Source: Xenoacremonium recifei (taxonomy: Eukaryota > Ascomycota > Sordariomycetes > Hypocreales > Nectriaceae). Taken from it: a DNA stretch of 64,000 nt. The position numbers and the translations under genes were made by a program. A model generated the notes under the pieces. That model searched no databases, had not been told where the DNA came from, and worked only from the letters and a program-made list of their open reading frames with translations. Location of the stretch: the NCBI GenBank assembly GCA_012184525.1, contig WOFQ01000077.1, positions 1-64,000 of the forward strand. Reading direction: 5' to 3'. Positions 12,951 through 25,170 of the stretch are shown in pieces; positions within the stretch are counted from its first letter, which is position 1, and each line of letters opens with the position of its first letter.

Positions 12951-13309
12951 GCTATGAAGATGTCAACATATAAAGCAGCTTTGCTAGAGGCTGGACTAGT
13001 GTCTTTTAGATTATCATCCAGTCTGTCAATATGGATCATCTGCTAATTTCCAACCCATTCAGTTCTGAGCCAGGGCACCGAGAATACCATGAAATCTCAC
13101 CTATGACAGACTACTCTATTTGCTGACGGTATGCCAAGACCCATATAAAACATTGAAGAGAAGACCAATAGCATTGAGAATGAACTCAATTACCTTTCGT
13201 CTGCTTTTCGAGATTCGGCTCTCACAGTGAGAAATCGGGCTACTAAATATGGGTAAGGCTGGTATCCCACCACCAGGTTGTATTACAATGTTTGTTGACT
13301 GAGGTACTA
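12951..13309. other. convergent 3' intergenic region
   Basis: Lies between the 3' ends of the plus-strand hydrolase and the minus-strand regulator. No gene or clear element seen. Confidence 0.5.
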
Positions 13310-15735
13310 TTATAAATCATCAAAGATCGCGTGCATCTGTTCTGTCCCGAAAAAGGCATCTCCTAGCAAAGTTGTGTCGTGCGTGCCTTCTTCTCCCATG
13401 TCGTCAATGATGCTAGTATCAAACCAGGGGACGGTTCCACCCAGAAACTGCTCAATTTGCCAGTTCTGATCTGAAAGAATATTCTCTGTATCGCTTTGTA
13501 CTAGATTCCCGGACCCCATTCCTGGCGTTGCGAATGTGGTGATGCGATCCAATCCGGACGGACCGTCTCCTTGCCCGTCAATTACTAACAGCTGGGTCAC
13601 ATATATACTATTCTCATTCAGTTGCCGATGCCTGAGTTCCTCATGATATTCATTTGTTGCTGACCGGAGGCGATCAAGCAGCTCGACGTAGTGTGCGGAT
13701 TGAGGACAACCACTCGGTTGCGCAAGACGCTTGAGAGTACCGAGCCCTGCTTCAAAAGCAGCCTCGATATCGGCATGGTTATTAGGGTCAGCGAATCGTG
13801 TAAATCCGAGAACCAAAGACGCGGTGAATATCCATGCCCTACATGTAAAATGATTAGCCGCTGTTTTACCAAGTATTCAATGACTCCGTACGCTTCATTC
13901 CATCCTGAAGATTTAACAGTAAGACTTACTTGAGCATACACATATTATCCAACAGTATGTTAACAACCAGAGCATCCCTGCAGGTCCTCGCCATCAGGAT
14001 CGCAGCGTCGACACAAGCCCGGGCCAGCTTTCGGACTTCTTGCGCTTGTATTTCTGAGAGCTTCTCCTCCTCTTTCCGCCGACTGGGCTTCAATGTGTCT
14101 AGTAGATGAGTGATCAAATATGGTCTAGTAATTAATATGACTGCGAAGTAATAAAGACAAGAAATGCTAATGTTTCCAATTGCGGCACGGTGCTCATCAA
14201 AAGGCAGCGGTGATTTTATGGTGACTTTGCGGAGGTTGATGGGTAGTGAAAGGCCCCATCTCCGGAGCTGTACTAGGAATTGTTGCGCAATAGCCATACT
14301 CATCCCTCTTTTCTGATCAAGATGTTGTACGATGGACTCAAGGATTGCGCACAGTTGAAAATTTGCAGAGACGGTAATCTCCTGGCCAGCTCTATCTCCT
14401 AAGGGGTTGATCTGCCTGAATAGAAGGCTGTCAAAGCGATTACACTGAGACGCTGCTGGCCGACACAATACAGATGCCACCATCAGGTCGAACACACGGA
14501 GAGACTTCCACGCTCGGATCCTATTTAAGCCTTCAGAAACTTGTCACATTTTTAAGGCACAGTATGCATAGGGAGCACTTCCTACCTGGTGTTCTGCTCA
14601 GTATCGCTCAGGTGTTGATACTGTTCAGGAGCATGAAGACCTAGGGCCTGCGCTGACCTTGCTGCAATACCTACGTAAAGGAATGCAGTATTCCTGCGGC
14701 AAGCGGCAAGAAGGTAGAAGCTCATGAGTAGAAACACATTCAACGTGTCCACATTGAGGTCCTCTAACATTCCCTTGAATGCCAATTGCTGACCTCGCTT
14801 GAAATAGTAAGATCGTTCCTCAGGATACGTCCTATTATTTGACGTAACGCATTGGGCGCCAATAGCAATAATGAGTAAGGCAATGCTATCTTTCAATCCG
14901 CCTTGCTTGCCTAGACTATGGACAATGTGAAATACTTCCTCTTTAGTATACATGTCCAAAATCCCCGCTGTCTAAGGTGAAAGTCAGTCTGGCACCGATT
15001 GGCGGTTATTGAAATTGACTCCAGTTAAAAAGTACTTACAGCTATATGGAAGTTTTCAATGAGTGCGGCCTGCTCATCTTGGCTGAAGTCTGGCAATGCC
15101 ATATTGATCTCATCGTCGTCCGGTATGGAAACCTCGAGGATCAGGTCACGTCGCTCATTATCAGTGAACTTGCAGCTCCCGTAATGCTCAGAGACAACTT
15201 GTCTGACGAATTGAAGAAATGAAACACCAGCTGAGTTGCCAAAGTAGACTGTCTCCTTAGGAACATCGGTCAACAATCTGCTTTCCTCGAAGACCAAGAC
15301 GTGGTTTTAATGGAATTTATACTCACATTTCTCACCTTTGGAATTCACCATGACCCTACCTGGCGGTGTTGTTCCTGCCACTTCGCTTTCCGAGTCGATG
15401 GTTGTCGTGTGAGAGAGATTATCCAACTCTCTGACGTTCTCGCTCCCTGCCCTGCTGGAGCGAGCAGGGTTTGGTCTGATGTGGTTCTGTTTGGCCACAG
15501 TTCTACCCCGAGAAGTTGGTATGGACGGAGGTGAATATATGCTCCCGGAGCGTCTTTTCTTCGCGACGCCAGGGACAGACTCGGGACCATCGTATATGCA
15601 GGCTTCTTGACAGTTTCGCTTGATACAGGATGCACAAGGAAGAGCAGAATCGCATCGTTTCTTGGAAGCCTGGCATGGTCGACAGGCCCGGATGCTCCGC
15701 TGGCGATTCTCTGGGGCGACCCTTTGGCGAGCCAT
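13310..15735 (-). CDS. Zn2Cys6 fungal transcription factor
   Basis: Nuclear DNA-binding regulator. The N-terminus has the binuclear zinc cluster (CRPCQASKKRCD, then CASC, then a further Cys), preceded by basic residues, starting at an ATG at 15735. A basic, Ser/Pro-rich linker follows and then a fungal_trans-type middle homology region. I place introns at about 15249-15326 (joining at KGEKFYFG), 14960-15035, 14496-14580 and 13840-13925; each joins protein of the expected family pattern. The C-terminus is acidic (GGTVPWFDTS, then DDMGEEG), a possible activation region. It is divergent from the 2OG oxygenase at 16504, so it may control that gene and the dehydrogenase beyond it; this is inference from position and from a shared promoter motif. 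Confidence 0.88.
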
Positions 15736-16503
15736 TGCCGTTGCAAGGGGGGAATGAAGTGATGAATTGGTATTTCCACAAGAGGTCTTTAAGGTTATCG
15801 TTATCCTTCGCGAAGCTTTAGGGAGATAAGGATAACATAAGCAGAATAGTGTATAGATAAAGGGGGGTTTATGAATGTCACTAGCATAAGATCTACACCA
15901 TTGCCACTGCTAATAATCTTATCTTATCTAGTTAGGGGGGCTTAACACCAAAATGAAAGACAGGTCGGCATCCTGGGGCACGGTTCATGCGGCACGGTTC
16001 AGAAACCTTGCATAAGAAAAAAAAGCTATACTTTTGTACTGCGTCCATCAACGGAATTGAGGTTCGAACCCTTTGTCTACTTTGCGATTGATCTCTCATA
16101 CGACTACCATGTAGCTCCCACGTTAGCCAGGGGCGTATCGCCATTGTTGTCTTATCTTCAAAGTTCGGCTAGTGCACCACGCGGGGAAGTCCACAAAAAG
16201 TGCAAAAATACCGTAAGAGATAAGGATCCCGAACGGACGCGGCCCGCGCACGATAGACGGCGCCTTTCGGGTACGGTATGTTCTCTAACAAGGTCGGCTC
16301 CTGTACGAGACTGGACTCTAGAAGCCTCCAAGCGATGGAAGGGAGCAGCGTTTCGTCATTAAATCAAGCGAGAAGTTTGGCATTAAGTTGCAATACATTC
16401 AACCCGCCTTAGATATTTACACACGCAGACATACACACTTAAATTCAATATCTCGATCTACTTTGTCCAACACACTCAAAGCTTTAGCAAAGAATCAACA
16501 AGG
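15736..16503. promoter_or_regulatory. divergent promoter region, regulator / 2OG oxygenase
   Basis: A 768-bp intergenic region between two divergently transcribed genes. It contains several CGG triplets of the kind bound by Zn2Cys6 proteins and one copy of GCGGCCCG at 16239. The left part has the sequence GTTAGGGGGGCTTA (15930 onward), which recurs near 55462. No gene is supported inside it. Confidence 0.55.
16239..16246 (+). promoter_or_regulatory. GCGGCCCG motif, candidate regulator site
   Basis: One copy of GCGGCCCG inside the near-palindrome CGCGGCCCGCG, 265 bp upstream of the 2OG oxygenase start. The same 8-mer occurs three times upstream of the FMN dehydrogenase at 20279. I noticed it nowhere else in the window, but that reading was not exhaustive. 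Confidence 0.4.
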
Positions 16504-17917
16504 ATGGCCCAAGCTAAGACCCCTTGCGTCCCTGAAATTTCTCTCCATAGTAAGCAGCCTTCATAAATCTTGCTCCTAAGTTAGGTGGTGGAGGAGAACG
16601 GCGACACAAGAGACGTTGAGCGCCGCTTACTTGAACCAGATTATGACAGTCGTAAGGAGGAAATTACTAAAGAGCTGATGTGTGCTTCTGAGACAAGCGG
16701 ATTCTTCACTCTCATAAATCATGGCATCAGCGTCGACGAGATTAACCAGCAATTTGCCACTGCCAAAGCCTTCTTCGATCTCCCAGAGGAAACCAAACAG
16801 CTGATTCCCCACGATGTCAATACAAACAACGGATACGAGAACAAGGTGCGAGTCTCCCTTCTACTTCAGCCTCGTCTCTCCCATAGCATCAAGACTAATC
16901 TCTATAAGTCCCAAATTCGCCCTTCAACGAACCAGGTTGATCAGAAGGAGTCTTTCTGGCTTCAGCGGGGTTCAGAGTGGCCATCAGAGGAGCTTGTCCC
17001 GGGTTTCCGAAGCACAACCCAAAATTTTATTGACAAGTGTGACATTGTCTCGCACCAAGTCTGTGAGTCACCCATGTCGCCCCCGCCAGGGTTGCTTTAC
17101 TGCACTTTCAGAAAGAGAAATTAACTAATTCCATTCGCTGTCTCAATTAAGTGGAATGCTTCTCCGTTGCCCTGGGCCTTGAGCGTGACTACTTCCGCAA
17201 AGCTATGGATGTCCGCGAGCCCGACTGCCTCACCCAGCTCCGCATGCTTCACTACCCCCCTGCAGACAACGCCAAAGGAACCTGGCGAGCGGGCAGCCAT
17301 ACTGACATAGGGTGTTTGACCCTGCTCTTCCAGCGTGACGGAGAGGACGGCCTTGAGATTTGCCCCGGCCGGGAGACCTATACTAGCTTTGGTGTTGGCG
17401 ACACATTCTCGCCTCTTCCCGCTAAGACTGGACCAATTGTCGTCAACATTGGCGACATGCTCAGTAAGTGATTAAGCCTCTGTGGAATAAATACAACAAA
17501 TGTGACGACGTTTTCTAAATGCTACTACCTAAATGCAGTGGCTTGGTCTGATGACCGCCTAAAGGCCAACTTCCATCGCGTGCGAGCAAAGGAAGTCGGT
17601 CACAGCCCTGACAGGTACTCGATTGCCTACTTCAACACTGGACGCAAGAACTACTTGATGCAGGGACCCCTCAAGAAATAGTCAGTAACGTCGAGTTGAG
17701 TATCGTGGCTGAAGGAATCTTGCTGACATGATTTATGTAATTCAGCCCGGCTATTACTTGCGAAAAGTATTTCCTGGAGCACACTGAGCGACAATTTGGG
17801 TAAGTTAATTCGTCAACGGAATCAGAAGCAACAAATTAATTTTTCATTCATAATAGCCATGATAGAAAGCGACAAGAAGAGATGAAGGCTATAAAAACAG
17901 CTCAGGTGGCAGCTTAG
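16504..17917 (+). CDS. 2OG-Fe(II) oxygenase, isopenicillin N synthase-like
   Basis: Cytosolic non-haem iron oxygenase that would couple 2-oxoglutarate decarboxylation to oxidation of a small substrate. The N-terminal DIOX_N region includes SGFFTLINHGIS. The catalytic region has the HxD of GSHTDIGCLTLL, a distal His in NFHRVRA, and RYSIAYF, whose Arg binds 2-oxoglutarate. My model has seven exons: 16504-16549, 16640-16845, 16909-17062, 17152-17463, 17539-17680, 17746-17799 and 17857-17917, giving 324 residues. The first junction is chosen because skipping to 16640 restores the family N-terminus (PEISLHNYDSRKEEIT); exon reading straight from 16585 would not be in frame with the start. It is convergent with the FMN dehydrogenase and divergent from the regulator. 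The substrate is unknown. Confidence 0.9.
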
Positions 17918-18577
17918 AAAGTGAGTGGTATTTCTGCCCTTCTGCCATGGTCACGAGAGGCAAAACGTATGTGATACTGCAAACAATACCTCATCATGCA
18001 GGATTCCAGCATTAAAAGGCTGTTTACTTTGACATAGAATAATAGATTCAATGGCACTTGGCCTATAAGATGAATTGATGGTGATATTTCCCGTCTTTTG
18101 GGTAGTGAAGTTTCTCTTCAGGATAAGATGCCAAGCATGAGAACTGTTCCCGCTCCCATTTTCAATATGTGCCATCTAGTAGAGCAATTCATAGTTTACC
18201 TTCATGATTTATTGAGTCTTGGGGGCGTCGAGTCACAGAAGAGACATTGTTATATACACTTACATGGCTCAAGTTGGAAGAATGAACGACCAGCTTCTAT
18301 AACTTACAGCATTTCGCATTATAGGTGAGAGCTCACTAGGCACAGCCAGCTCCTAGCTCAAATCACCGCTGTTTAGCTAATCTAAACAGCGCCGTATTCA
18401 AATGGAACAAATTGAGTGTTTTGAGACTGAATTGAAGTAACCGTTAATACGGTAATTCTGTATCTATACATGCACCGCTCTTCTGTAACTGATCTCTCTT
18501 CATCATTCTCGCCACGTCAAATCTTCAACGAAGTCAATCATTCAAAGGGGAAAAAACACTGTATATCACCTCTGTCC
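17918..18577. other. convergent 3' intergenic region
   Basis: Between the 3' ends of the 2OG oxygenase and the FMN dehydrogenase. AT-rich, with no supportable gene. Short frames at 17951-18175 and 18098-18328 oppose each other and have no motif. Confidence 0.5.
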
Positions 18578-20279
18578 CTAAAGACGCGATCGAACGCTCA
18601 GGCTAGCAAAAGCAGTTTGAACGCCAGAAGTGTCGATATACGAGGGGTTCAAGTCCTTAATCCTGGAGACACCCAAGAGAGCCATGGTGGTCTCAACCTC
18701 GCGCTTCAGGATCTTGATTGTCCTACTAGCTCCTTTCTCGCCGTAGGCCAGAGAATAGAGGAATGGTCGACCGATGCCAATGGCTGTAGCCCCGAGACAA
18801 AGGGCTTTGACAATATCTGTCCCTCTCATGATCCCGCCGTCGACGATGACATGTCGATCTTTGAACACCTCACGGCAGTGGTCTTGCATCTCGAGGAGGG
18901 TGTCTACTGCCGAAGGGGCTCCCTCAAGCTGACGGCCTCCGTGATTAGACAACCAGGGGTGAACTCCCGGATATCGCAGGCACAGCTGCGCGTCTTCCCA
19001 TGTTTGGATGCCCTTGATGGCAATTGGCAGATCGGTGATGGCGCGAAGCCACTCGATGGCAGAGTCCCAATTGAAGTGCGGGTGTAGCGAACTAAGTATT
19101 GTGCGATAATCGTGAGCATTCTGTTGTGAGTTACAAAAGGAATCAGTTCCTTACGGTCTAGTAGCCGAGATCCCCCCTTCTGATGTTGAATCATCGTCGT
19201 CCTCCAGGTTTTGCTGCCCCTCTCGACTGATCTGCAAGTTCAACTTGGCATCGCGCTCTCTATTTCCCATGACGATCGCATCGACAGTAAATGCAAATGC
19301 TTTGAATCCTAGTTCTAGAGCGTTCCGGATCTCCTTTTCAGTCACGGTCAGGTCCTTCATGCCGTAAATCTGCCAGAATAATGGCTGCTTCGGCGCCTTG
19401 ACCGACATCAGCTCAGCCTGCGAGCAACTCGCTGCATTTGACACCCATTGGATTACGCGATTCTGTGCGGCAGCCGTGGTGAGATGGACTTCACCATCAG
19501 GGTGAGCATACTTGCCACCTCCAGCTGGGGCAATGAAGAAAGGGGCGCCTGAGTGTACACCAAGAAGGTTCGTCTGAAGGCTGATATTGTGATAGAGAGG
19601 ACGGAAAATCCGAGGGCGAAAGCGGATCGCCTTCCAGGAACGTCGGTTCCAATCGAAAGAGAGCTCATCATCTGCGGCTGCGCGGTAGACTTTTGATTAG
19701 TTCTCGTGATTAGCTCCTTGTAATTGAATAAATGGGCCATCATTCTTGAGTCTTTTCATGAACTTACAGGCGAAGGCTTTGGGATCCAAAACCTTGGATG
19801 CCGCAACTTCAAAGTCGTTTAGGTTGATGAGGGACTGCAGCGGAACCTTCTTCTGGCGAGCAGCCACGACACTACTCCCTATGGATTCCTTATCAACTCC
19901 ATTAGGCTCATCGTCTTGGGCTGCATCGTCGAGTCGACCTAGATTCTGTCTATCCGGTACTGGTTTAGTTCTGGTCATGATTCGTTCATGGCGTGTTCCT
20001 TACTCCGGGCCTAGGTGCTTATCGAGAGCGTCACTAGGGTATGTCGACCTGAATACCTCGGTAGCATCTTTGCCGGCAAACCTAAGGATTATGTTGGACC
20101 CTCCCGGATGTTTATCAATATACTTGGTAACGTCATACGCCACACCACTAATGATGATCCAGCAGTTATCACAAGTATTGTGCTCTGCCACCGCTGTTCT
20201 ATGAATATTCAGGTCAAGATTAGAAGAACGGATGTCCAAAGTGTGAAATCATTTGTTAAAAAACATACCTTGAAACCAT
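18578..20279 (-). CDS. cytochrome b5-FMN 2-hydroxyacid dehydrogenase (flavocytochrome b2 type)
   Basis: Oxidises an L-2-hydroxyacid (L-lactate in the classical member) using FMN and passes electrons to haem. The N-terminal cytochrome b5 domain has the haem ligand motif HPGG and a second His in KHLGPE. The FMN_dh domain follows, with GVHSGAPFFIAPAG, the FMN-binding Lys of AIKGIQTW, and the active-site SNHGGRQLE. I place the start at ATG 20279: an 11-nt first exon (20269-20279) joins by a 70-bp intron to the b5 domain, giving MVSRTAVAEHNTC. Further introns lie near 19950-20000, 19683-19766 and 19102-19154. There is no mitochondrial presequence, unlike yeast lactate dehydrogenase, so cytosolic action or another acceptor is likely. 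It ends with RSRL, not a strong peroxisomal signal. Three GCGGCCCG motifs lie upstream. Confidence 0.9.
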
Positions 20280-21817
20280 CTCTGATGTCTTGGTAGAGAT
20301 TTTGGTACATCAGCTCTTCTATTTCTTTTCCAGCTGTTTCAGCTTCGAAACCACGAGGCCAACAACTATCTTAAAGCAAGGCCAGTGAAAGACGGTCAGA
20401 GAGAGCGCCGTATCCATGTCGTATATGGATTCTCGGGCCGCGCGAGGTCACAAAAAAGCTGCTAGATAATCGCTCTGTGGATCACGCCTCTTGAAAAGTT
20501 GCCTGGCAAGCTATTTGACGTTATCCTGTCGTTATCTCGTCGCTATTTCCGACACCTCAGCGTTCCGGCACACAGGGTCAGCTAGTGATGAACGAAGGCG
20601 GGCCGCGGTTTGAAGGACTGCGGCCCGCGACACGGAGGATTCTGCTACGATGCATACTTACTGCTTAGCTTCAAGGTCAAATGCTATTGTCGAATTACCA
20701 ATAAGAGAATAAGATGATAATCACATTCATTCTCTTTGCATACCAGGATTCTTCATCGATATCTTTCATGTGTAGTCTTTCCCCCAATCTTATCTCCAGC
20801 TATAGATCTCATTCACCCTATCCTTCTAACATTCCACCGACTAATGTAATTTCGTTCAACTGAGTATCGTATTCTTCGGGACATAATGGTAGCCCCATTC
20901 TTGACCTTTAGGTGGGAAATTTCACTCCTACCGTGCAGTTGCCTGGCTAAAATGGTTTCAGCCGGCTTCCGTATACATAGACCCCACTTCTAGTCTTCAG
21001 CCGAAACAACATTGTGCAGAAGCATTAGATATCTAATACTTATTTAACTCCATGAAACTTGGAGCCATAGCCATCTGCCCAGGAAATTAATCGTCCGTCC
21101 CCATTATTCTCCTTGAATAGGTTGCACAAGGGGGATATACTGGGGTGGCAAGATGGGGATGGCAGTCGGGCGAAGAAGAGTGACTCTCAGGGCATAGGCT
21201 GAGATGAATCTCCGCTGTCGGTTTGGGTGACTATGGGTTTTCTTGATAGGGCGATCGTCTTTTCATACAACGCACTATGCAGACCGGTGCTATTCTCATC
21301 GTCTTTCTTAGCGTTCAGCATATTATAGCCATTCCAATATAAGCCGACACAGTTATCAACCAACACCAAATTCTATATCTCAAACCTCAGACAATGCTAT
21401 GAACCACTTTCTCAACATTTCGTTAGTGGTTGCACCTTCAAGGACTCGGGCTATATACTCCCTTGTCGGGCCCTCACGGTGGCTACTTGCAGCAAACTCA
21501 TAGAAAGCGGAGTCTATCTATGTTACCCATAACTGCCACAATAATTGCATGAGATATTTCACGTGCCATGTTGACATGCAAGATGAGGGTTAGCCTTAGT
21601 CTTAGGTTTTTGCCTCCTTTAGCGCGTTCAATTCAACGTGGCGGGCTCCTGAAGAATACCTGTAAGAAAACATCTGAATAGTACCCAAGAAAAGACTGCC
21701 AGGATGAGCCCCCCAATCACTTATCCCGATTCCAACATCGTTGAGGATATGAGCACAGGTTCTCAAAACAAACAAAAGGAGTGAAACAAACCATCTGCCT
21801 TACTTAGTCGCGTAACG
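20280..21817. other. intergenic region, promoter of FMN dehydrogenase
   Basis: About 1.5 kb without a supportable gene. The left 350 bp are the presumed promoter of the dehydrogenase and are GC-rich with CGG-type motifs. The remainder is AT-rich. A 60-residue frame at 21187-21369 has no recognisable feature. Confidence 0.5.
20434..20628 (-). promoter_or_regulatory. three GCGGCCCG motifs upstream of FMN dehydrogenase
   Basis: The 8-mer occurs at 20434-20441 and 20599-20606 (minus strand) and at 20620-20627 (plus strand). The last two form a perfect inverted repeat, GCGGGCCGC, a 13-bp spacer, then GCGGCCCGC (20598-20628). Inverted CGG-containing arms with fixed spacing are typical of Zn2Cys6 dimer sites. 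The adjacent regulator at 13310-15735 is the natural candidate; this is inference. Confidence 0.45.
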
Positions 21818-23729
21818 TCAGCAATCACTTCCTGTAGCAGCTCCAGCTTGCGCAGCACCCTCCATTTGCCTATCCATCCTCCCATCAGCTTCAAACTCCT
21901 TCTTAGAGACTCCATCAATAGCAGCAAACTGGTCGACTTTCGTGTACTTGAACTTGCGAGCAGGCACCTTATTGTCAAAGAGTAGGTCGATTTCACCAAA
22001 AGATCGATCCTTAGTCTCTGGTAAACGAAACCAGCACCAGAGATTACAGAGAATGTTGGTTCCCGCGTAGAAAAACCCGGCTTTTGCTCCCCAATTCCAA
22101 CCTATTGTTTTTTGTCAGAGAACTCGAGTTAGTATCTAGCATATAGTGTAACTCACCTATGGGGGAAAGCATGCGTGGAGTGAGCGTGTGCTCGACAATA
22201 CCAGTGAGATTGTAGACAAATCGACCAATGGTAATGGTCTTGTATCGAAGCCGCCCTGAAGGCGTCTCCGCAACGATGGGATAGCAGACTGGACCTACAG
22301 TGATCATATTGCAAAGGTTTGAGAGAACAAGGATAATGCCAATAGCCAGTTGAGCGTTAGTGCCCTTTGCAAAGGCAAGTCCACCAATGATGACGTTGCA
22401 ACAAAATATAAAGAGTAGACCACTCATATACAGAGTTGCTCTGCCAAAGTGCGGGAATAGAAACCAACAAATCATACCTCCAATAACATAGCAAGCCGAA
22501 AGGGAGATATTAAGATTGAAGGACTGAACTTCAGACCATCCTGCAGCTTGGAGAAACGTCACGGCATACGCAACTAGGGCATTTCCACCCATAATCTGAG
22601 CCGCCCAGACGACACAGTTCTAAGTAATACAAAGTCAGTTGGAGGGTCTCAGACGATGGTAACGTCACAATATACATACAATTTCAGTGCGCCGCAGGTT
22701 AGTTCCCTTGAAACATTCAAGAAAGCTAGCGTTCTCTGTCTCAGCCTCCTCCAGAGCCGTTGTATGGCGGATGAAGGCAAGAGTTGACTCCACCTCGGCA
22801 TCTCGCTCAGGGCCTTCTTCACGAAGTCTGACGAGGCTCTTTCTTGCGAGCTCAATGTCGCCGCGCCGCACCGCGTTCCATGGGGATTCGGGGGCAAAGT
22901 AGGCACCGATGAAGAGTGGAACAGGCCAAATCCATTGCATAAGAAAAGGAAGCCTCCAGCCCATATTACCCTCAACGTTTGCCACAGCTCGGACAACGCC
23001 AGATGAAAGGAGTATACCAGCTCCCCAGCACATACAGACATAAGCAGTCAGGTAGGGTCGGAGAATCGTAGGAACGACTTCAGAAGCGTAGGAAGTTGTT
23101 AGGGTCTAGAAAATCATTAGTTAGCAATTCGTCTCAGTATCAGCGCTGCAGACGTGCCTGGAAAACACCCCACGATATTCCACAGAAAGCTTCACCCCAA
23201 GCTAAGACAGGGAGTGAAGGAGCAAAGCACGGGATGGCTATCACAGCAGCCATCCAGGCCATAAAAACCATCATGGTTTTCCTAGCTCCGAATCTGTCTT
23301 GGAACCAAATATTCAATACGAGGCCAGTCAGTTGGCCAACGAAGGATGAGTTAGAGAGTCCTGACTGCCATGCTGGAGTAATAAGCTTTTGCCCTGTCTT
23401 TTCATCTAGGGTGCCAAATCTTTCTTTGAACTGGGTTTGGCCGTAGAACGAAGTAATCTTGACCATGTCAGCATAATCCTTTGCAGAAGCCGACATGGGA
23501 CGCAGCCACTAACGATAACGAGGTCATAACCTTCCATAACCAATGCTGTGGAGAGAAACATGGCCCAAAAGACGGCTTTCTTGTATTTCTTCAAGGCCTG
23601 GGGAATAGTCAGTTGGCGGTCAGCTCTATCACTCTCCTCGGCTTTGGTGATGAGTTCGAGAGTTCGGGCATCGCTGAGGTCAAATTTCTCAAGCTCTCGC
23701 TCTGTCGGGACGATCTTCTCGGGAGCCAT
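21818..23729 (-). CDS. MFS sugar transporter (maltose/alpha-glucoside permease-like)
   Basis: Plasma-membrane sugar:proton symporter of the fungal sugar-porter family. The N-terminal cytosolic tail leads into the first membrane segment (MFLSTALVMEGYDLVI). Family marks include the PESPW motif after the sixth segment and a cytosolic loop starting RRGDIELARKSL; a C-terminal PETKDRSFGEIDLLF matches the family tail. The first intron (23458-23513) uses a GTTAGT donor and joins GYDLVI to ITSFYGQ; further introns lie near 23030-23150, 22623-22680 and 22100-22155. The stop is at 21818. It is divergent from the GH127 gene at 25171, which suggests that this carrier imports the arabinofuranosides that enzyme cleaves. 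The actual sugar cannot be read from the sequence. Confidence 0.88.
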
Positions 23730-25170
23730 GGTTACTGGTGGTAATAGTCAAGATTGAGGGTTGATGGGATGCGATGGCTTCCTGTTTAATGATGGACAGC
23801 CTCTCATGCTCCTACAGTCCGCTTTATATAGCCATTTGGTTAAAGCACGTCAGTCAAATCCGATCTACTTATCCCCCGCGCAAAGGATGACCTAGTTCTA
23901 TTTTCCAAGCCACTTTTGGGGTCCGGTATCTAATGAGAGACGAGTCTGGATCCGGGGGGTGAGTAGCCATTGACTCGCTAGACGACGCGAGTTTCCCAAC
24001 TATCTCCGGATGTCCTGGATATTGCGGGGAATAAGCTCAGAGATAAAGAATGTCCCCATAAACCACGCGATGTTCTCCAAGCACTTGACACTGGCTGTTA
24101 AGCGGACCAATGGGAAAGGAAGCCAGAAACTCAAGATAGATGAGTGTGTATTATGATATCGGGACGTTGCCCGAAACTCTGCCAAGCTTTAGTCTTCTTT
24201 AGCTCAAGCTGTTCGGGGTTGGCCTGGGCTAAAGGTTATGATAAGAGAGCTATCAGAGGCGTCATACTTTGTTGGTCAGAACAAGTCCACTGTTTAGTGC
24301 ACGAAAGCGACGCCTACCCTTAGAAGGTCGGCACCGAATTACTTCGCCGAAAAACTCGGCATGGCACCCGATTCTCAGTCGGAACATCTTCCGATATTGG
24401 CCGGAATCAGCGCCTATGCCCCCGCGTGTACAACGTTATTGAACGCAAGGCATCTAGGTACTCTTCCCACCAGCAACCCGTGTGCAACTTTAGCCGCGCC
24501 TCATAATCTCCTCTGAATTGACTTTTGAGCATAGATTCTCGTTCCCCTTTTGGCACGCGACGTGGATATGTGAAGCCCAGTCAACAACGCAGCCCTGAGC
24601 AACCATCCACATTAATCTCATCGGAGGGCCTCCGATGATCTCCAAATCAGCAAACTGCTTGGCCGTAAATCTTCTCCATTCCCGGACACAGCAGCTCCCA
24701 CAGCGCTGAAGGATTCAAGCTATGTTGATGGCGGCGACTTGGAAGCTCCAGACCCTAGTCCAGATAAAGATGGTGTGGAGTAACGCAATACGGCCTTCAA
24801 CTCAATACGCCGTCATAAATGCAACATGCACCAATTACCATTTGACTAGGTATAAAATTAGTAAATGCTCCTTCGAATTAGGTAAAGATTTATTTTTCTT
24901 GCCGCTCCAATCGGTTCACAGCTCTCTCCTACCACTCAACCTTTGAGCTACCCTCCACACAACGGATGCTATCCGAAGGAGAGGCTCTCATTTTGCGAGC
25001 TCACAACGTCTCTTCGGTGGAGAGGGTTAAACTCAGCTTCCATCAGAGCAACTCTACAATTCCTCTTCCACATAAATCTGAGTAGCCCAAATCCAGAGAC
25101 TCTCGCTTCCCCTATAGTGGCCTGGCTTATCAATTTTGTGTCATTACCTGAGCCTCTTCTTTCCCTGACT
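23730..25170. promoter_or_regulatory. divergent promoter region, sugar transporter / GH127
   Basis: A 1.4-kb region between divergent genes. It contains GGCTAAA at 24227-24233, which matches the published XlnR xylanase-regulator consensus. One such 7-mer is expected by chance every several kb, so this is weak. Open frame continues upstream of the chosen GH127 start to 24943, but that part has no family similarity that I can see. Confidence 0.4.

Noticed and set aside
16060..16085. tRNA B-box-like GGTTCGAACCC
   Set aside because: No matching acceptor stem, D arm or anticodon arm could be folded upstream.
24227..24233. GGCTAAA as proof of XlnR control
   Set aside because: A single 7-mer in 1.4 kb is within chance; another occurs at about 20945 with no related gene start.
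24943..25170. Upstream extension of the GH127 frame
   Set aside because: Family similarity begins only at the ATG at 25171; the extra residues have no signal peptide pattern.
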